A stretch of DNA of 64,000 bases from Otariodibacter oris (lineage in GTDB: Bacteria > Pseudomonadota > Gammaproteobacteria > Enterobacterales > Pasteurellaceae): contig NZ_CP016604.1 in NCBI RefSeq assembly GCF_009684715.1, forward strand, positions 1,503,262-1,567,261. Direction: 5' to 3'. A model generated the notes under the pieces. That model worked only from the letters and a program-made list of their open reading frames with translations, searched no databases and was not told the origin of the DNA. The position numbers and the translations under genes are program-made. This document shows positions 39,042-48,020 of this stretch, piece after piece (positions within the stretch are counted from its first letter, which is position 1; every line of letters starts with the position of its first letter).

Positions 39042-39767
39042 TCACTTAATGTATAAAGGGAAAACCTTATTGATAGTAAAATCATTGTGAGTATTTGCAA
39101 GAGAAAAAGCTTTAAAATAGGGAACCCATAAGCGTTCCTGTGCCCTTTTTATAATTTCTTGATAATCATAATTTTCTAAAATCTCATTGACAAAATTATA
39201 ATCTTTTCTACTATAAAAATTATTTATTATAAAGTGAATTCCTAAAAAAATATCCATAGGGGGATGAGGTATTCTTGGAGCTGAAAGAATACCTAAATCT
39301 CCCGTATCACACTTATCTATAAATCTCCCCCCAAATTGAAAATGATATGATGGGTGAGTAAATCTTGGAATTCCGTCTCCACCACTTTCTGATTCAATAT
39401 GTCTATCTAAATGCCAGCAACTTTTTAGGGGTGCTTCTTTTTCAAAAGTATATCCCGTTATGTTTATTTCAAATAGATATTCTGATATACAATCTTCATT
39501 AAAAGTATTAGATTTATCTATAGAGATAGAGTTATCAAAAAATATCTGGTATTCTTCCATATCTACTGGGAGACTTCCAGAAATTTTCTTACTTATTTTA
39601 AAAGGAATATTATTTAATGTATATTTAATACTATGACTATGAGGATTGGATAACGTCCCTATTATAGTGTATATTGGATCAATTTGACATGGCACGTGAT
39701 ATTGTTCAAGTAGTTCTGCAAACGTCTGTAAATCTTTATGAAAACTTCTAATTTCCCAATTCTTCAT
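39042..39767 (-). CDS. Unknown protein with conserved-looking His/Asp cluster
   Basis: A 241-residue soluble protein that I do not recognise. The middle is rich in possible metal or catalytic residues: W118-H119-L-D121-R-H123, then H138-P-S-Y141-H142-F-Q-F-G-G, then R165-I-P-H168-P-P-M-D172. The N-terminal 100 residues look like beta-strands. The start overlaps the receiver gene by 20 bases, and the methylase follows after 3 bases, so it is an integral member of the operon. A hydrolase or nuclease role is only a guess from the His/Asp pattern. Confidence 0.75.
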   Translation of the reverse strand: MKNWEIRSFHKDLQTFAELLEQYHVPCQIDPIYTIIGTLSNPHSHSIKYTLNNIPFKISKKISGSLPVDMEEYQIFFDNSISIDKSNTFNEDCISEYLFEINITGYTFEKEAPLKSCWHLDRHIESESGGDGIPRFTHPSYHFQFGGRFIDKCDTGDLGILSAPRIPHPPMDIFLGIHFIINNFYSRKDYNFVNEILENYDYQEIIKRAQERLWVPYFKAFSLANTHNDFTINKVFPLYIK

Positions 39768-40830
39768 TAGCTAAACCTCTTAAATATTTCACATCCAACT
39801 CATTAATATCATTTTTTATTTCCTCTATTTTTTCCAAAGCATATTGTACAGAATAATATTCCTGCTCTTGCCATACTTTATAATCCTTTTTTAATATATT
39901 TATCCCATCAAAAGGATCTAAAGGTGTATTATTTCCTTTACATATAGTCCAAAACTTGTCACTCTTATTAAAGGGTGATTTAATTTCATAAATCAACTTC
40001 AAATCAAATTTATTATTTAATAAATCGACCCTTTCTTTTGCTCCTAACCGTCTTAAGTGATTAATTTCAAAATTAGACTTCCACCACTCTTCTAATTTTT
40101 CTGCCCACCAACGGTCATTTGCATCACTAAAAATACCTTTATATTTAAATTTCTCAAATTGCTCTAAAAGTTGTTCCCAATCCTTTTTAGATTTTTTTTT
40201 ATTTACACCTAATCTTGCAGATAATATGTCCTCTCCAATTAAAGGACCTATAGCATGAATAAGATTATCATCTACAAACCTACTATATTCATAAACCTGA
40301 TGGCCTTTCATTTCTAGCTTTTTAGGGATCAATGAATTAAGTAATGCATAATCCTCCTCTCTCTCTAGTCCCAAAATTTTAAATATATTAAAATTTTCAC
40401 TTCTAATTTTATTATAAGAATTAATATAAGATATTATTTTTTCTTTAAATTTCTCTTTATCGTTATCAAATATTTGTTTTTTTACCGCATAATCAAAAAG
40501 ATCTTGGTTAAGAAAATCTCTATAAAAATCAGCTATATTATTTTCATTTGAAATTAATATAATAGGAATTTCCATTTTCTGCTGGGAGTGCTTATTCCTT
40601 ATCGTAGCAGCAATAGTTGGCGCATCATAACACACGCTATACTTTCCTTCAGTCAACCTGTAATCCATAACAATAATATCTGGGCTATATTCATTTATAT
40701 TACGCATTACCTTATTCATATCACTATTAGGATCATATTGTACTACATGGAATCCTATCTGTTCTAAATCTTTTTTTCTACTCTCTGAACTACTATCTTC
40801 TATATAATATAATCTATACTCCATATTCAT
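39748..40830 (-). CDS. Receiver-domain protein with unknown C-terminal half
   Basis: A 360-residue protein. Residues 5-130 form a full response-regulator receiver: acidic pair E11-D12, phospho-acceptor D56 (VMDYRL), S94 (ILISNE) and K117 (AVKK). Residues 140-360 are not a known DNA-binding output domain; they include WWAEKLEEWW and a strand-like stretch with D269 and E282-I-K284, which resembles the D...ExK pattern of PD-(D/E)XK nucleases. The start overlaps the kinase stop by 17 bases. A run of nine A in the coding strand (40192-40200) lies at codons 211-213. Function is inferred as phospho-controlled effector. Confidence 0.82.
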   Translation of the reverse strand: MNMEYRLYYIEDSSSESRKKDLEQIGFHVVQYDPNSDMNKVMRNINEYSPDIIVMDYRLTEGKYSVCYDAPTIAATIRNKHSQQKMEIPIILISNENNIADFYRDFLNQDLFDYAVKKQIFDNDKEKFKEKIISYINSYNKIRSENFNIFKILGLEREEDYALLNSLIPKKLEMKGHQVYEYSRFVDDNLIHAIGPLIGEDILSARLGVNKKKSKKDWEQLLEQFEKFKYKGIFSDANDRWWAEKLEEWWKSNFEINHLRRLGAKERVDLLNNKFDLKLIYEIKSPFNKSDKFWTICKGNNTPLDPFDGINILKKDYKVWQEQEYYSVQYALEKIEEIKNDINELDVKYLRGLANEELGN

Positions 40831-43123
40831 CCAACTCCTTATCTGTTGCTTTTGGTATCTCTATATATATTGTAGTTGAAAAACCTTCCTTAGGTTTATC
40901 CACATATATCTTTCCTCTATAACTTGATAAAATATCTTTTACTATTTTCAAGCCTAAACCAGTGCCGGTTACCTCATTGCTCGAATTTAAATTATCTAGG
41001 GTATTTGGAGAAGATGTTGTAAAGAACTCATCAAAGATATGATCTTTAATATCATCACTAATTCCATCACCTGTATCTGAAAACTTTAAAAAAATCTTAT
41101 TTTCAGTTTTTCCACACTGAATATCTAATACTCCATCATTTTTAGATCTTCTAATTGCTTTTTTCGCATTAGTATATAAATTAAATAAAATTGAAGACCA
41201 TTCAGAAGGATGCATAGGAGTAGTAAATAAATAATAAGCACTTCTAATTGGCTTTTCAAACTTAATATTACTTTTTTTTGTATCATTTTGAATATTTTCC
41301 CAAAACTCCTCTATTTTGTTTTGCAATTCAATAGGTCTTAAACTACGACTTACATTTTGAGAAATTACAGTATCAAAATATGAAGTATAAGTTTGAAATG
41401 TAGCAACATTTTTTTGTAATATGCTCAATCGGTTAAATATCTCACTATCTGACTCTAAATTTTGCAATAAAAATTTAAGATCAGAATTCATAGATAATAT
41501 ATAGTCTTTTACCTCATGTATAAATAGAGCTATTGTTAAACCAACACTACCCAACACTCTAAGCATCGCTTTTTCTTTTAAATTTTTCTCTTTTTCTTCT
41601 TGACTAACCTTTTTTAACTCTTCTATTTCCTGCCTTACTTGCTGAATTTTTTTCTTTCTCTTTCTTTTAACCTCTAAGCTTCCTGAATCCTTTTCCAGTT
41701 CCCTATCTAATTCTTCTATTGTAAAAGCAATATTTTTTATTCTGACTTCAATAGCTTCATATATTCCATCCACTTGTTTTTGTCCTGATACTATTTTAAC
41801 ATTTCTTTCTTCTGCTATTTTTAAAACAGAGGTCATAATTGTTCTATATACAAAATTTTGTAATTGAATAAATGCTTCATTTTCTACTAACCCTTCTCTA
41901 CTAGATGTTTCATTAAATTCATGATTTTTATCAGTTAATTCCACAAATCCAAAAAAATTAATATTTGCATGTACTGGCAAGATAGTTCTTTTTACTGTTG
42001 AATTATCTAAGCCTAACCAATCATTATTTGGTTCACCGTAAGGTAACACTCTAAATCCATTTCTATATAAACGAATACCTCCTTGGGTTCTGGCTAATTT
42101 TCTAATACTGGATTCCTGCATTTTAGGAACAAGACCAGAATTATATATAAAATAATATGCTCTAAATCTTACATTTCTCAATTTTGAGAAAGGAAGATCA
42201 TTATTATCTGGATCACTACTAATATTATCCAGTTCATTAATATCTAATTTCTTACTTTCCACAGAATATATCCCATATCCATCCTTATCTACAATACCCT
42301 CAATAATTGCTGTTGCATGATCATAAACCATGCTTTTATCATCAGCTATATTAATTTGTTTACCATTAACTATCTTTGAAAAATAGACTTTAAACCCTGG
42401 ATCTATATTTTTATAAATCACATGTTCCTTTACTTCTGATAAGGGAAAAGGTTGCAATATATCACTAACATATTTATATATTCTTCTAATTGATGCTTCT
42501 GACCACTTATCTTTTAAACCTTGAATTTTTAAAATGGTACCATGAGCTTGTTTTTTAGGAAATTGCGTATGTATTTCATTATTTATAAATAATAGGTCTG
42601 TATCATTAGAATATTTATTCCAATTAATATCTATGATAAGGGATTCTTCACTTTCAGCTGTCTGAGTTATAATAGTTAATTTTTCTCCTAATCTTTGCAC
42701 AGAAAATCGTCCAATTCCTTTTTGTCCCGCACGAGTTCTTTTAAATTTATCAGAAGTAGGGTTATGTAACTTATCTGTAGAAGATATTCTCATAAAGCCA
42801 TTAATTAGTTGCTCTCTAGTCATTCCACTGCCATTATCTTCAATCACTAAAGTTCCACCGATATCTTCTGAATTTTCAAACCTAATATTTACTTTCGTAG
42901 CATCAGCATCGTACGCATTTTTTACCAATTCAGAAACAGCTGTTTCTTGTCGAGCAACTAGTTCACTTCCTAATCTATCAATAACTCCCGCATCGACACT
43001 AAAGCGTACGTTATTACTATCAAATTTTGATAAATCCATTGACAATTCTAAAATTTTACTGTAGTTCTTTGGATCATTTTGCAATATCTGCTCTATTTTT
43101 TTTCTTATCTCTTCTTCATTCAT
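40814..43123 (-). CDS. Soluble dual-GHKL ATPase/histidine kinase (MORC-like N-terminus)
   Basis: A 769-residue cytoplasmic protein with no membrane segment. Residues about 38-200 are a MORC/Hsp90-type GHKL domain: E65...N69-A-Y-D72, D96-N-G-S-G100, and GQKGIGRFSVQRLG near 133-146. A linker with a strong coiled coil (about 470-515) follows. The C-terminal quarter is a histidine kinase: phospho-acceptor H536 in ALFIHEVKDYI, N-box N652 (LYTNAKKAI), G1 box D683-TGDG, F-box FDEFFTT, G2 box GTGLGLKIV near 720. Hence it has two separate ATP sites. The first ATG (43123) lacks a clear ribosome site; Met29 is an alternative start. First gene of the operon. Confidence 0.87.
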   Translation of the reverse strand: MNEEEIRKKIEQILQNDPKNYSKILELSMDLSKFDSNNVRFSVDAGVIDRLGSELVARQETAVSELVKNAYDADATKVNIRFENSEDIGGTLVIEDNGSGMTREQLINGFMRISSTDKLHNPTSDKFKRTRAGQKGIGRFSVQRLGEKLTIITQTAESEESLIIDINWNKYSNDTDLLFINNEIHTQFPKKQAHGTILKIQGLKDKWSEASIRRIYKYVSDILQPFPLSEVKEHVIYKNIDPGFKVYFSKIVNGKQINIADDKSMVYDHATAIIEGIVDKDGYGIYSVESKKLDINELDNISSDPDNNDLPFSKLRNVRFRAYYFIYNSGLVPKMQESSIRKLARTQGGIRLYRNGFRVLPYGEPNNDWLGLDNSTVKRTILPVHANINFFGFVELTDKNHEFNETSSREGLVENEAFIQLQNFVYRTIMTSVLKIAEERNVKIVSGQKQVDGIYEAIEVRIKNIAFTIEELDRELEKDSGSLEVKRKRKKKIQQVRQEIEELKKVSQEEKEKNLKEKAMLRVLGSVGLTIALFIHEVKDYILSMNSDLKFLLQNLESDSEIFNRLSILQKNVATFQTYTSYFDTVISQNVSRSLRPIELQNKIEEFWENIQNDTKKSNIKFEKPIRSAYYLFTTPMHPSEWSSILFNLYTNAKKAIRRSKNDGVLDIQCGKTENKIFLKFSDTGDGISDDIKDHIFDEFFTTSSPNTLDNLNSSNEVTGTGLGLKIVKDILSSYRGKIYVDKPKEGFSTTIYIEIPKATDKELDEYGV

Positions 43124-43492
43124 CTGGTAGGCACTCGATAGATTTTAAAATACATAGTTGTAAATTTACCATTATTGACGTTTTAAACAAGAAATTTTTC
43201 CCAAGGCAACTATTAATATTAATTTGAAAGATATCGATCTATCATTTAACACTATTAGTACTAATAATACGAATTAAATCCCATCTATTTATACAAAACT
43301 ATAAGAACTTCTTATTTTTCTATAAAATAGAAAAAAATAACACTATATTATCATTAATGTTTGTAGCAAAAATCCTGATAACATTACTCTACCATAAAGC
43401 TAAACCACCAAGCTTTTGCTATTTCTAGTAAGCTATTTTGTATGGTATATTATTTTCCCTATCAGAAAACCTTACAATCAAAATGGTAAAGT
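43124..43492. other. AT-rich intergenic region between the four-gene system and ywiC-like gene
   Basis: 369 bases with no gene. It must hold the divergent promoters of the kinase operon (minus) and the YwiC-like gene (plus). I see a hairpin TTATTTTTCTA / TAGAAAAAAATAA at about 43310-43338 and a TATGGTATATTATTT stretch at about 43440 that could be a -10 region for the plus-strand gene. No tRNA, direct repeat or integrase remnant is visible. Confidence 0.45.
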
Positions 43493-44218
43493 ATGATGTC
43501 TAAGATACTTAAAGATAAACCCGTTATGTCAAATCAGCATGGTGCCTTAGTAATGGCATTTGTACCATTCTTATACGGAATTTTTGCAAGTCATATTACA
43601 CTTTCACACCTTTGGCTTGGACTATCGTGGCTCTTTATCTATTTTTTCTCTTATCCATTTATGGCGTTATTTAATCGTAAGAACACGCAAAAATATAAAA
43701 AATGGGCGATTATCTATGCCATTATTAGTGTGATCTTGGCCATTCCGTTACTTTATTCAAATTTTGCCATTTTGCAATTTGCCATCCCAATCTTACCGCT
43801 TGTATTGATCGAAATTTACTATGCCAAAAAGAAAGACGAACGCAATTTAATCAATGATATTGCAGGCATATTAACCTTTGGAATTGTCGGAATGGCGAGT
43901 TTCTATCTATCCACTGGGCAATATAATGTTGAGGTATTGATTCATCCAACATTATTTTTTATTGCTGGCACGTTCTATGTAAAAAGTATTGCAAGAGAAA
44001 GAAAAAATCCGTTATATCTGAAATTGAGTATTGGATCACATATTCTATTCGGTATCGGTTATCTGTTATTAGGTTATATTCCCATTGCTATCACCTACGT
44101 ATTTGCACTACTTCGAGCGATTATCGTACCTCAATTAGATTGGAATATTAAAAAAGTCGGTTTATCCGAATTTGCGATTGTGTTGATTTTTGTGATTGGG
44201 TTGTATTTTTCAGTATAG
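43493..44218 (+). CDS. YwiC-like family membrane protein
   Basis: A 241-residue protein with about seven hydrophobic segments. The N-terminal SNQHGALVMAFVPFLYGIF is the signature of the YwiC-like family (NQHGAW-type), and YPFMALFNRK and VKSIARERKNP also fit. The family resembles UbiA-type prenyltransferase folds but lacks an assigned activity. Two adjacent ATG codons could serve as the start. Composition returns to the genome norm here, marking the right border of the AT-rich system. Confidence 0.82.
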   Translation: MMSKILKDKPVMSNQHGALVMAFVPFLYGIFASHITLSHLWLGLSWLFIYFFSYPFMALFNRKNTQKYKKWAIIYAIISVILAIPLLYSNFAILQFAIPILPLVLIEIYYAKKKDERNLINDIAGILTFGIVGMASFYLSTGQYNVEVLIHPTLFFIAGTFYVKSIARERKNPLYLKLSIGSHILFGIGYLLLGYIPIAITYVFALLRAIIVPQLDWNIKKVGLSEFAIVLIFVIGLYFSV

Positions 44219-44383
44219 TAAACTTTTGAGCTAATTTAGCACCTCAACAGCAAAGTTAAATCGATAAGAAAAAAGTGGATCAGCGGTAAGTTTCCTTTTA
44301 TTTTTTGTAAAAATGTTGGAAGAAAATGACCGCTTACTTTTCTACATAAAACTAAACACACTGTAAATGAGACGATATAACAA

Positions 44384-44983
44384 CTAACTAATAAAAGGGT
44401 CTTCGTCATAAGCTTCTTTTACTAACCCAAAACCTGTTAAACCTGACTCAATCACTCGTTGTTTAAATGCTTCTGTGGCAAAAATTCTTGTTTCCATATC
44501 AGGTGTCAAAAATAAGTAATTATCTCCTACCTCTTCTTCTCTCATTACCCATTTCTTTAAAGCACTAAAATATCCTTTCCCTTTATTTTTACCATATTTT
44601 TGTATGTCTCCTATTGTTCTTTCTCGATCAATACAATCAATTACCGTATGCACCACTACCATATAATAAGGTTCATTGCTATCATCTAACGTAACAGGGT
44701 ATAACGTAGCGTGTTTTTCCCATATATCTGCAAGGGCATTTTTTGCTTTTTCACTAATTAAATGCGTAGAACCACTTCGTACAACATCCGTAACTTTGCA
44801 AGGTTTACGCTTCTTCCACTCTTCTCCTAAATATTGAGTGAGTACTGGTGTTTCCCATTTATCAAGCGGGGGTAAAGGATCTCCAATAATGGCATCATAC
44901 CAACACATCATTCTTTCATACTTATCAGTTTTTCCGAGATATCCTGCGTATTTAATACTAGGGTTAGTCCACCAATAAATCAT
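44384..44983 (-). CDS. Imm11-like (DUF1629) immunity protein, copy 2
   Basis: A 199-residue soluble protein, roughly three quarters identical to the upstream neighbour and equal in length. Motifs: MIYWWTNPSIKYAGYLGKTDKYERM, LDKWETPVLTQYLGEEWKKR, HLISEKAKNALADIWEKHATLYPV, VIDCIDRER, FATEAFKQRVIESGLTGFGL. The pattern (Ser-linked segment, IDCID, ESGLTGF) resembles the Imm11/DUF1629 immunity family of polymorphic toxin systems; assignment is by eye. 26 bases separate it from copy 1. No toxin gene is adjacent. Confidence 0.65.
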   Translation of the reverse strand: MIYWWTNPSIKYAGYLGKTDKYERMMCWYDAIIGDPLPPLDKWETPVLTQYLGEEWKKRKPCKVTDVVRSGSTHLISEKAKNALADIWEKHATLYPVTLDDSNEPYYMVVVHTVIDCIDRERTIGDIQKYGKNKGKGYFSALKKWVMREEEVGDNYLFLTPDMETRIFATEAFKQRVIESGLTGFGLVKEAYDEDPFIS

Positions 44984-45009
44984 TTTTTTCTCCTATTTTT
45001 TAGTAACAA

Positions 45010-45609
45010 CTAACTAATAAACGGGTCTTCGTCCCAAAATTCTTTTCTAAGTCCAAAACCTGTTAAACCTGATTCAATTACTCTCTGTTTAAAAGCTTCT
45101 GTCGCATAAATAACCGTTTCATCATCGGGTAATACAAATAAATAGTTATCTCCAATTTCTTCTTCTCTAAATACCCAGTTATTTATCACACTGAAATAGC
45201 CTTTCCCTTTATTCTTACCATACTTTTGTATTCTTCCTTCCGACTTTTCCCGATCGATACAATCAATCTCAGTATGGACTACCACCATATAATAAGGTTC
45301 ATTGCTATCATCTAACGTAACAGGGTATAACGTAGCGTGTTTTTCCCATATATCCGCAAGGACGTTTTTTGCCTTTTCATTAATTAAATGAACAGATGAT
45401 GCACTAACTACATCAGTTAGCGATCTCGGTTTTCGCTCTTTCCCCTCTTCACCTAAATATTGAGTAAGTACTGGGGTCTCCCACTTATCAAGGGAGGGTA
45501 ATGGATATCCTGAAACAGAATTATTCCAGTACATCATCCGCTCATATTTATCTGTTTTTCCAATATATCCTGCATATTTAATGCCAGCACTAGCCCACCA
45601 ATAAATCAT
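45010..45609 (-). CDS. Imm11-like (DUF1629) immunity protein, copy 1
   Basis: A 199-residue paralogue of the 44384-44983 gene and probably first in a two-gene transcript. Differences concentrate at residues 10-35 and about 62-80 and in the last 30 residues, whereas the block NVLADIWEKHATLYPVTLDD is nearly unchanged. This looks like a recent duplication with divergence at surfaces that could contact different toxin variants. AGGAGAA precedes the ATG. A secreted toxin partner, Rhs or CdiA fragment is not visible in the window. Confidence 0.65.
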   Translation of the reverse strand: MIYWWASAGIKYAGYIGKTDKYERMMYWNNSVSGYPLPSLDKWETPVLTQYLGEEGKERKPRSLTDVVSASSVHLINEKAKNVLADIWEKHATLYPVTLDDSNEPYYMVVVHTEIDCIDREKSEGRIQKYGKNKGKGYFSVINNWVFREEEIGDNYLFVLPDDETVIYATEAFKQRVIESGLTGFGLRKEFWDEDPFIS

Positions 45610-45650
45610 ATTTTCTCCTATTTTTATTCTTATTACTCAATTTCAAATAC

Positions 45651-45682
45651 AAAAAAAGCCAAAGAACTTATCCTTTGGCTTT
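45651..45682 (-). terminator. Terminator after ybaB
   Basis: On the minus strand AAAGCCAAAG / CTTTGGCTTT (10-bp stem, 8-base loop) is followed by seven T. Ends ybaB transcription. Confidence 0.9.
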
Positions 45683-45697
45683 CGTTAATCTTAAGCA

Positions 45698-46027
45698 TTA
45701 AAACGGCATTTTCATTCCCGGTGGTAATTGCATGCCTGCGGTTACCGTTGCCATTTTTTCTTTTTGTAATTCTTCTGCACGACGAACTGCATCGTTAAAT
45801 GCTGCAGCGATTAAATCTTCTAGCATTTCTTTGTCGTCTTCCATTAAAGATGGGTCGATTTCAATACGACGGCAATTATGAGCACCATTAATAGTGATTT
45901 TAACCAAGCCTGCTCCAGATTCGCCTGTTACTTCAAGCTGTGCGATCTCTTCTTGCATTTTTTGCATACGCTCTTGCATTTGCTGAGCTTGTTTCATTAA
46001 ACCGCCGATGCCACCCTTTCCAAACAT
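45698..46027 (-). CDS. ybaB: Nucleoid-associated protein YbaB/EbfC
   Basis: A 109-residue protein of the YbaB/EbfC family (E. coli YbaB 109). [35 protein letters not shown]-type N-terminal helix, [41 protein letters not shown]-type centre, and PPGMKMPF end are all typical. It forms tweezer-like dimers that bind DNA. In most relatives it follows dnaX and precedes recR; here it stands alone, between the Imm11-like pair and the ilv operon. Confidence 0.95.
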   Translation of the reverse strand: MFGKGGIGGLMKQAQQMQERMQKMQEEIAQLEVTGESGAGLVKITINGAHNCRRIEIDPSLMEDDKEMLEDLIAAAFNDAVRRAEELQKEKMATVTAGMQLPPGMKMPF

Positions 46028-46057
46028 GTGTTTTACCTCATTGATTATAAATTTAAA

Positions 46058-46089
46058 AAACGCTTGGCATTCTACTTAACCAAGCGTTT
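46058..46089 (-). terminator. Terminator of the ilv operon side / before ybaB
   Basis: AAACGCTTGG / CCAAGCGTTT, 10-bp stem; on the minus strand followed by a T-run (TTTTTTAAAT). It ends the ilvG-M-D transcript before ybaB. Confidence 0.85.
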
Positions 46090-46093
46090 AGGT

Positions 46094-46139
46094 GCAAGCG
46101 GTGAGATGCGTAAAGTTTTTTGCAAAACTAACCGCTTGC
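46094..46139. repeat. Inverted USS-like pair
   Basis: GCAAGCGGT (46094-46102) and ACCGCTTGC (46131-46139), stem of 9 bp, directly after the ilvD stop; a second, backup terminator. Confidence 0.55.
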
Positions 46140-46145
46140 CGATTT

Positions 46146-47984
46146 TTACAAGATTTTAGTTTTATCGCGTACTGCACCTTTGTCTGCGGAAGTAGCAAAA
46201 TAGCCATAGACTTTTAATGCGAAAGAAACTTCACGCTGACGATTTTCTGGTTTCCAACCTTTTTGATCTTGGATTTTTCTTCGTTCTGCCAATTCTTGCT
46301 CATCAACAACAAGTTGGATAGAACGATTTGGGATATCAATTTCAATCGTATCGCCATCTTTTACCAAACCAATTAAACCGCCTGCTGCCGCTTCTGGTGA
46401 GCAATGCCCGATTGAAAGTCCTGAAGTACCACCTGAAAAACGTCCATCAGTGAGTAATGCACAAGCTTTGCCTAAGCCCATTGATTTTAAATAACTGGTT
46501 GGATATAACATTTCCTGCATACCCGGACCGCCTTTAGGTCCTTCATAGCGGATCACTACAACATGCCCTGCTTTGACTTTGCCCCCTAAGATACCCGATA
46601 CCGCTTCTTCTTGGCTTTCAAATACAATCGCATTACCGGTAAATTTAAGAATACTTTCATCCACGCCTGCAGTTTTCACGATACAACCATCAAGAGCAAG
46701 GTTTCCTGAAAGCATTGCTAAACCACCATCTTGGCTATAAGCAAATTCTTTGCTACGAATACAGCCATTTTGACGATCATCATCCACAGAATCCCAACGA
46801 CAATCTTGTGAGAAAGCTTGAGTAGTGCGAATACCCGCTGGCCCCGCTCTAAAGAATTTATGGATTTCTTCATCTTGAGTGAGGGTAATATCGTATTTAG
46901 CAATTTGTTCAGCAAGGCTCATGCCAAGAATTGTACGAGTTTGGTTGTTTAATAAGTTAGCTCGATCTAACTCACCCAAAATTGCCATAATTCCGCCTGC
47001 TCGATGGACATCTTCCATATGATATTTTTGCGTGTTTGGCGCGACTTTACTCAAACAAGGCACTCTGCGTGAAAGGCGATCAATATCTTCCATCGTGAAA
47101 TTGACTTCAGCTTCTTGAGCTGCAGCCAATAAGTGTAAAACCGTATTGGTTGAGCCACCCATTGCAATATCTAAACTCATTGCATTATCAAAGGCTTCTT
47201 TAGTTGCAATTGAACGTGGCAAGACTGATTCATCGTCTTGTTCATAGTAGCGGCGACAAATATCTACGATCTGTCTGCCTGCTTGTAAGAATAATTGTTT
47301 ACGATCTGCGTGAGTTGCTAAGCAAGAACCATTGCCCGGTAAACTTAATCCAAGTGCTTCGGTTAAACAGTTCATTGAATTAGCGGTAAACATACCTGAG
47401 CAAGATCCACAAGTTGGGCAAGCTGAACGTTCTATTTGCGCACTTTCTTCATCGGATACATCAGGATTCGCACTTTGAATCATCGCATCAACTAAATCTA
47501 ATTTGATGATTTGATCGGATAGCTTGGTTTTACCTGCTTCCATTGGTCCGCCAGACACAAAAATAGTCGGGATATTAAGACGCAACGCCGCCATTAACAT
47601 TCCGGGTGTGATTTTGTCACAGTTAGAAATACACACCATCGCATCGGCACAGTGAGCATTCACCATATATTCAACAGAATCCGCAATCAGATCACGAGAA
47701 GGCAATGAATAAAGCATTCCGCCATGCCCCATCGCAATCCCATCATCGACTGCAATAGTATTAAACTCTTTCGCCACTCCACCTGCTTTTTCAATTTCAG
47801 CAGCAACGAGTTGCCCCATATCTTTTAAATGCACATGTCCCGGTACAAATTGGGTAAATGAATTGACCACCGCAATAATAGGTTTACCAAAATCATTTTC
47901 TTTCATTCCTGTCGCACGCCACAAAGCGCGCGCCCCTGCCATATTCCGACCTTGTGTACTGGTCGCTGAACGTAGTTTTGGCAT
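46146..47984 (-). CDS. ilvD: Dihydroxy-acid dehydratase IlvD
   Basis: A 612-residue enzyme (E. coli 616). Cluster-binding cysteines are visible in [10 protein letters not shown] and [20 protein letters not shown], and the C-terminal [19 protein letters not shown] is conserved. It dehydrates dihydroxy-isovalerate and dihydroxy-methylvalerate in valine and isoleucine synthesis with an Fe-S cluster. It is the last gene of ilvG-ilvM-lipoprotein-ilvD; ilvE and ilvA are absent from this operon. Gap to the lipoprotein is 36 bases. Confidence 0.97.
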   Translation of the reverse strand: MPKLRSATSTQGRNMAGARALWRATGMKENDFGKPIIAVVNSFTQFVPGHVHLKDMGQLVAAEIEKAGGVAKEFNTIAVDDGIAMGHGGMLYSLPSRDLIADSVEYMVNAHCADAMVCISNCDKITPGMLMAALRLNIPTIFVSGGPMEAGKTKLSDQIIKLDLVDAMIQSANPDVSDEESAQIERSACPTCGSCSGMFTANSMNCLTEALGLSLPGNGSCLATHADRKQLFLQAGRQIVDICRRYYEQDDESVLPRSIATKEAFDNAMSLDIAMGGSTNTVLHLLAAAQEAEVNFTMEDIDRLSRRVPCLSKVAPNTQKYHMEDVHRAGGIMAILGELDRANLLNNQTRTILGMSLAEQIAKYDITLTQDEEIHKFFRAGPAGIRTTQAFSQDCRWDSVDDDRQNGCIRSKEFAYSQDGGLAMLSGNLALDGCIVKTAGVDESILKFTGNAIVFESQEEAVSGILGGKVKAGHVVVIRYEGPKGGPGMQEMLYPTSYLKSMGLGKACALLTDGRFSGGTSGLSIGHCSPEAAAGGLIGLVKDGDTIEIDIPNRSIQLVVDEQELAERRKIQDQKGWKPENRQREVSFALKVYGYFATSADKGAVRDKTKIL

Positions 47985-48020
47985 AATTTCTCCAACTTCT
48001 ATAAATTATTTAAAATGCTG

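Noticed and set aside
37031-43492. Mobile-element borders (tRNA, att direct repeats, integrase) around the AT-rich operon
   Set aside because: I looked on both sides and found no tRNA, integrase, transposase or clear flanking repeat; acquisition by homologous recombination cannot be excluded.
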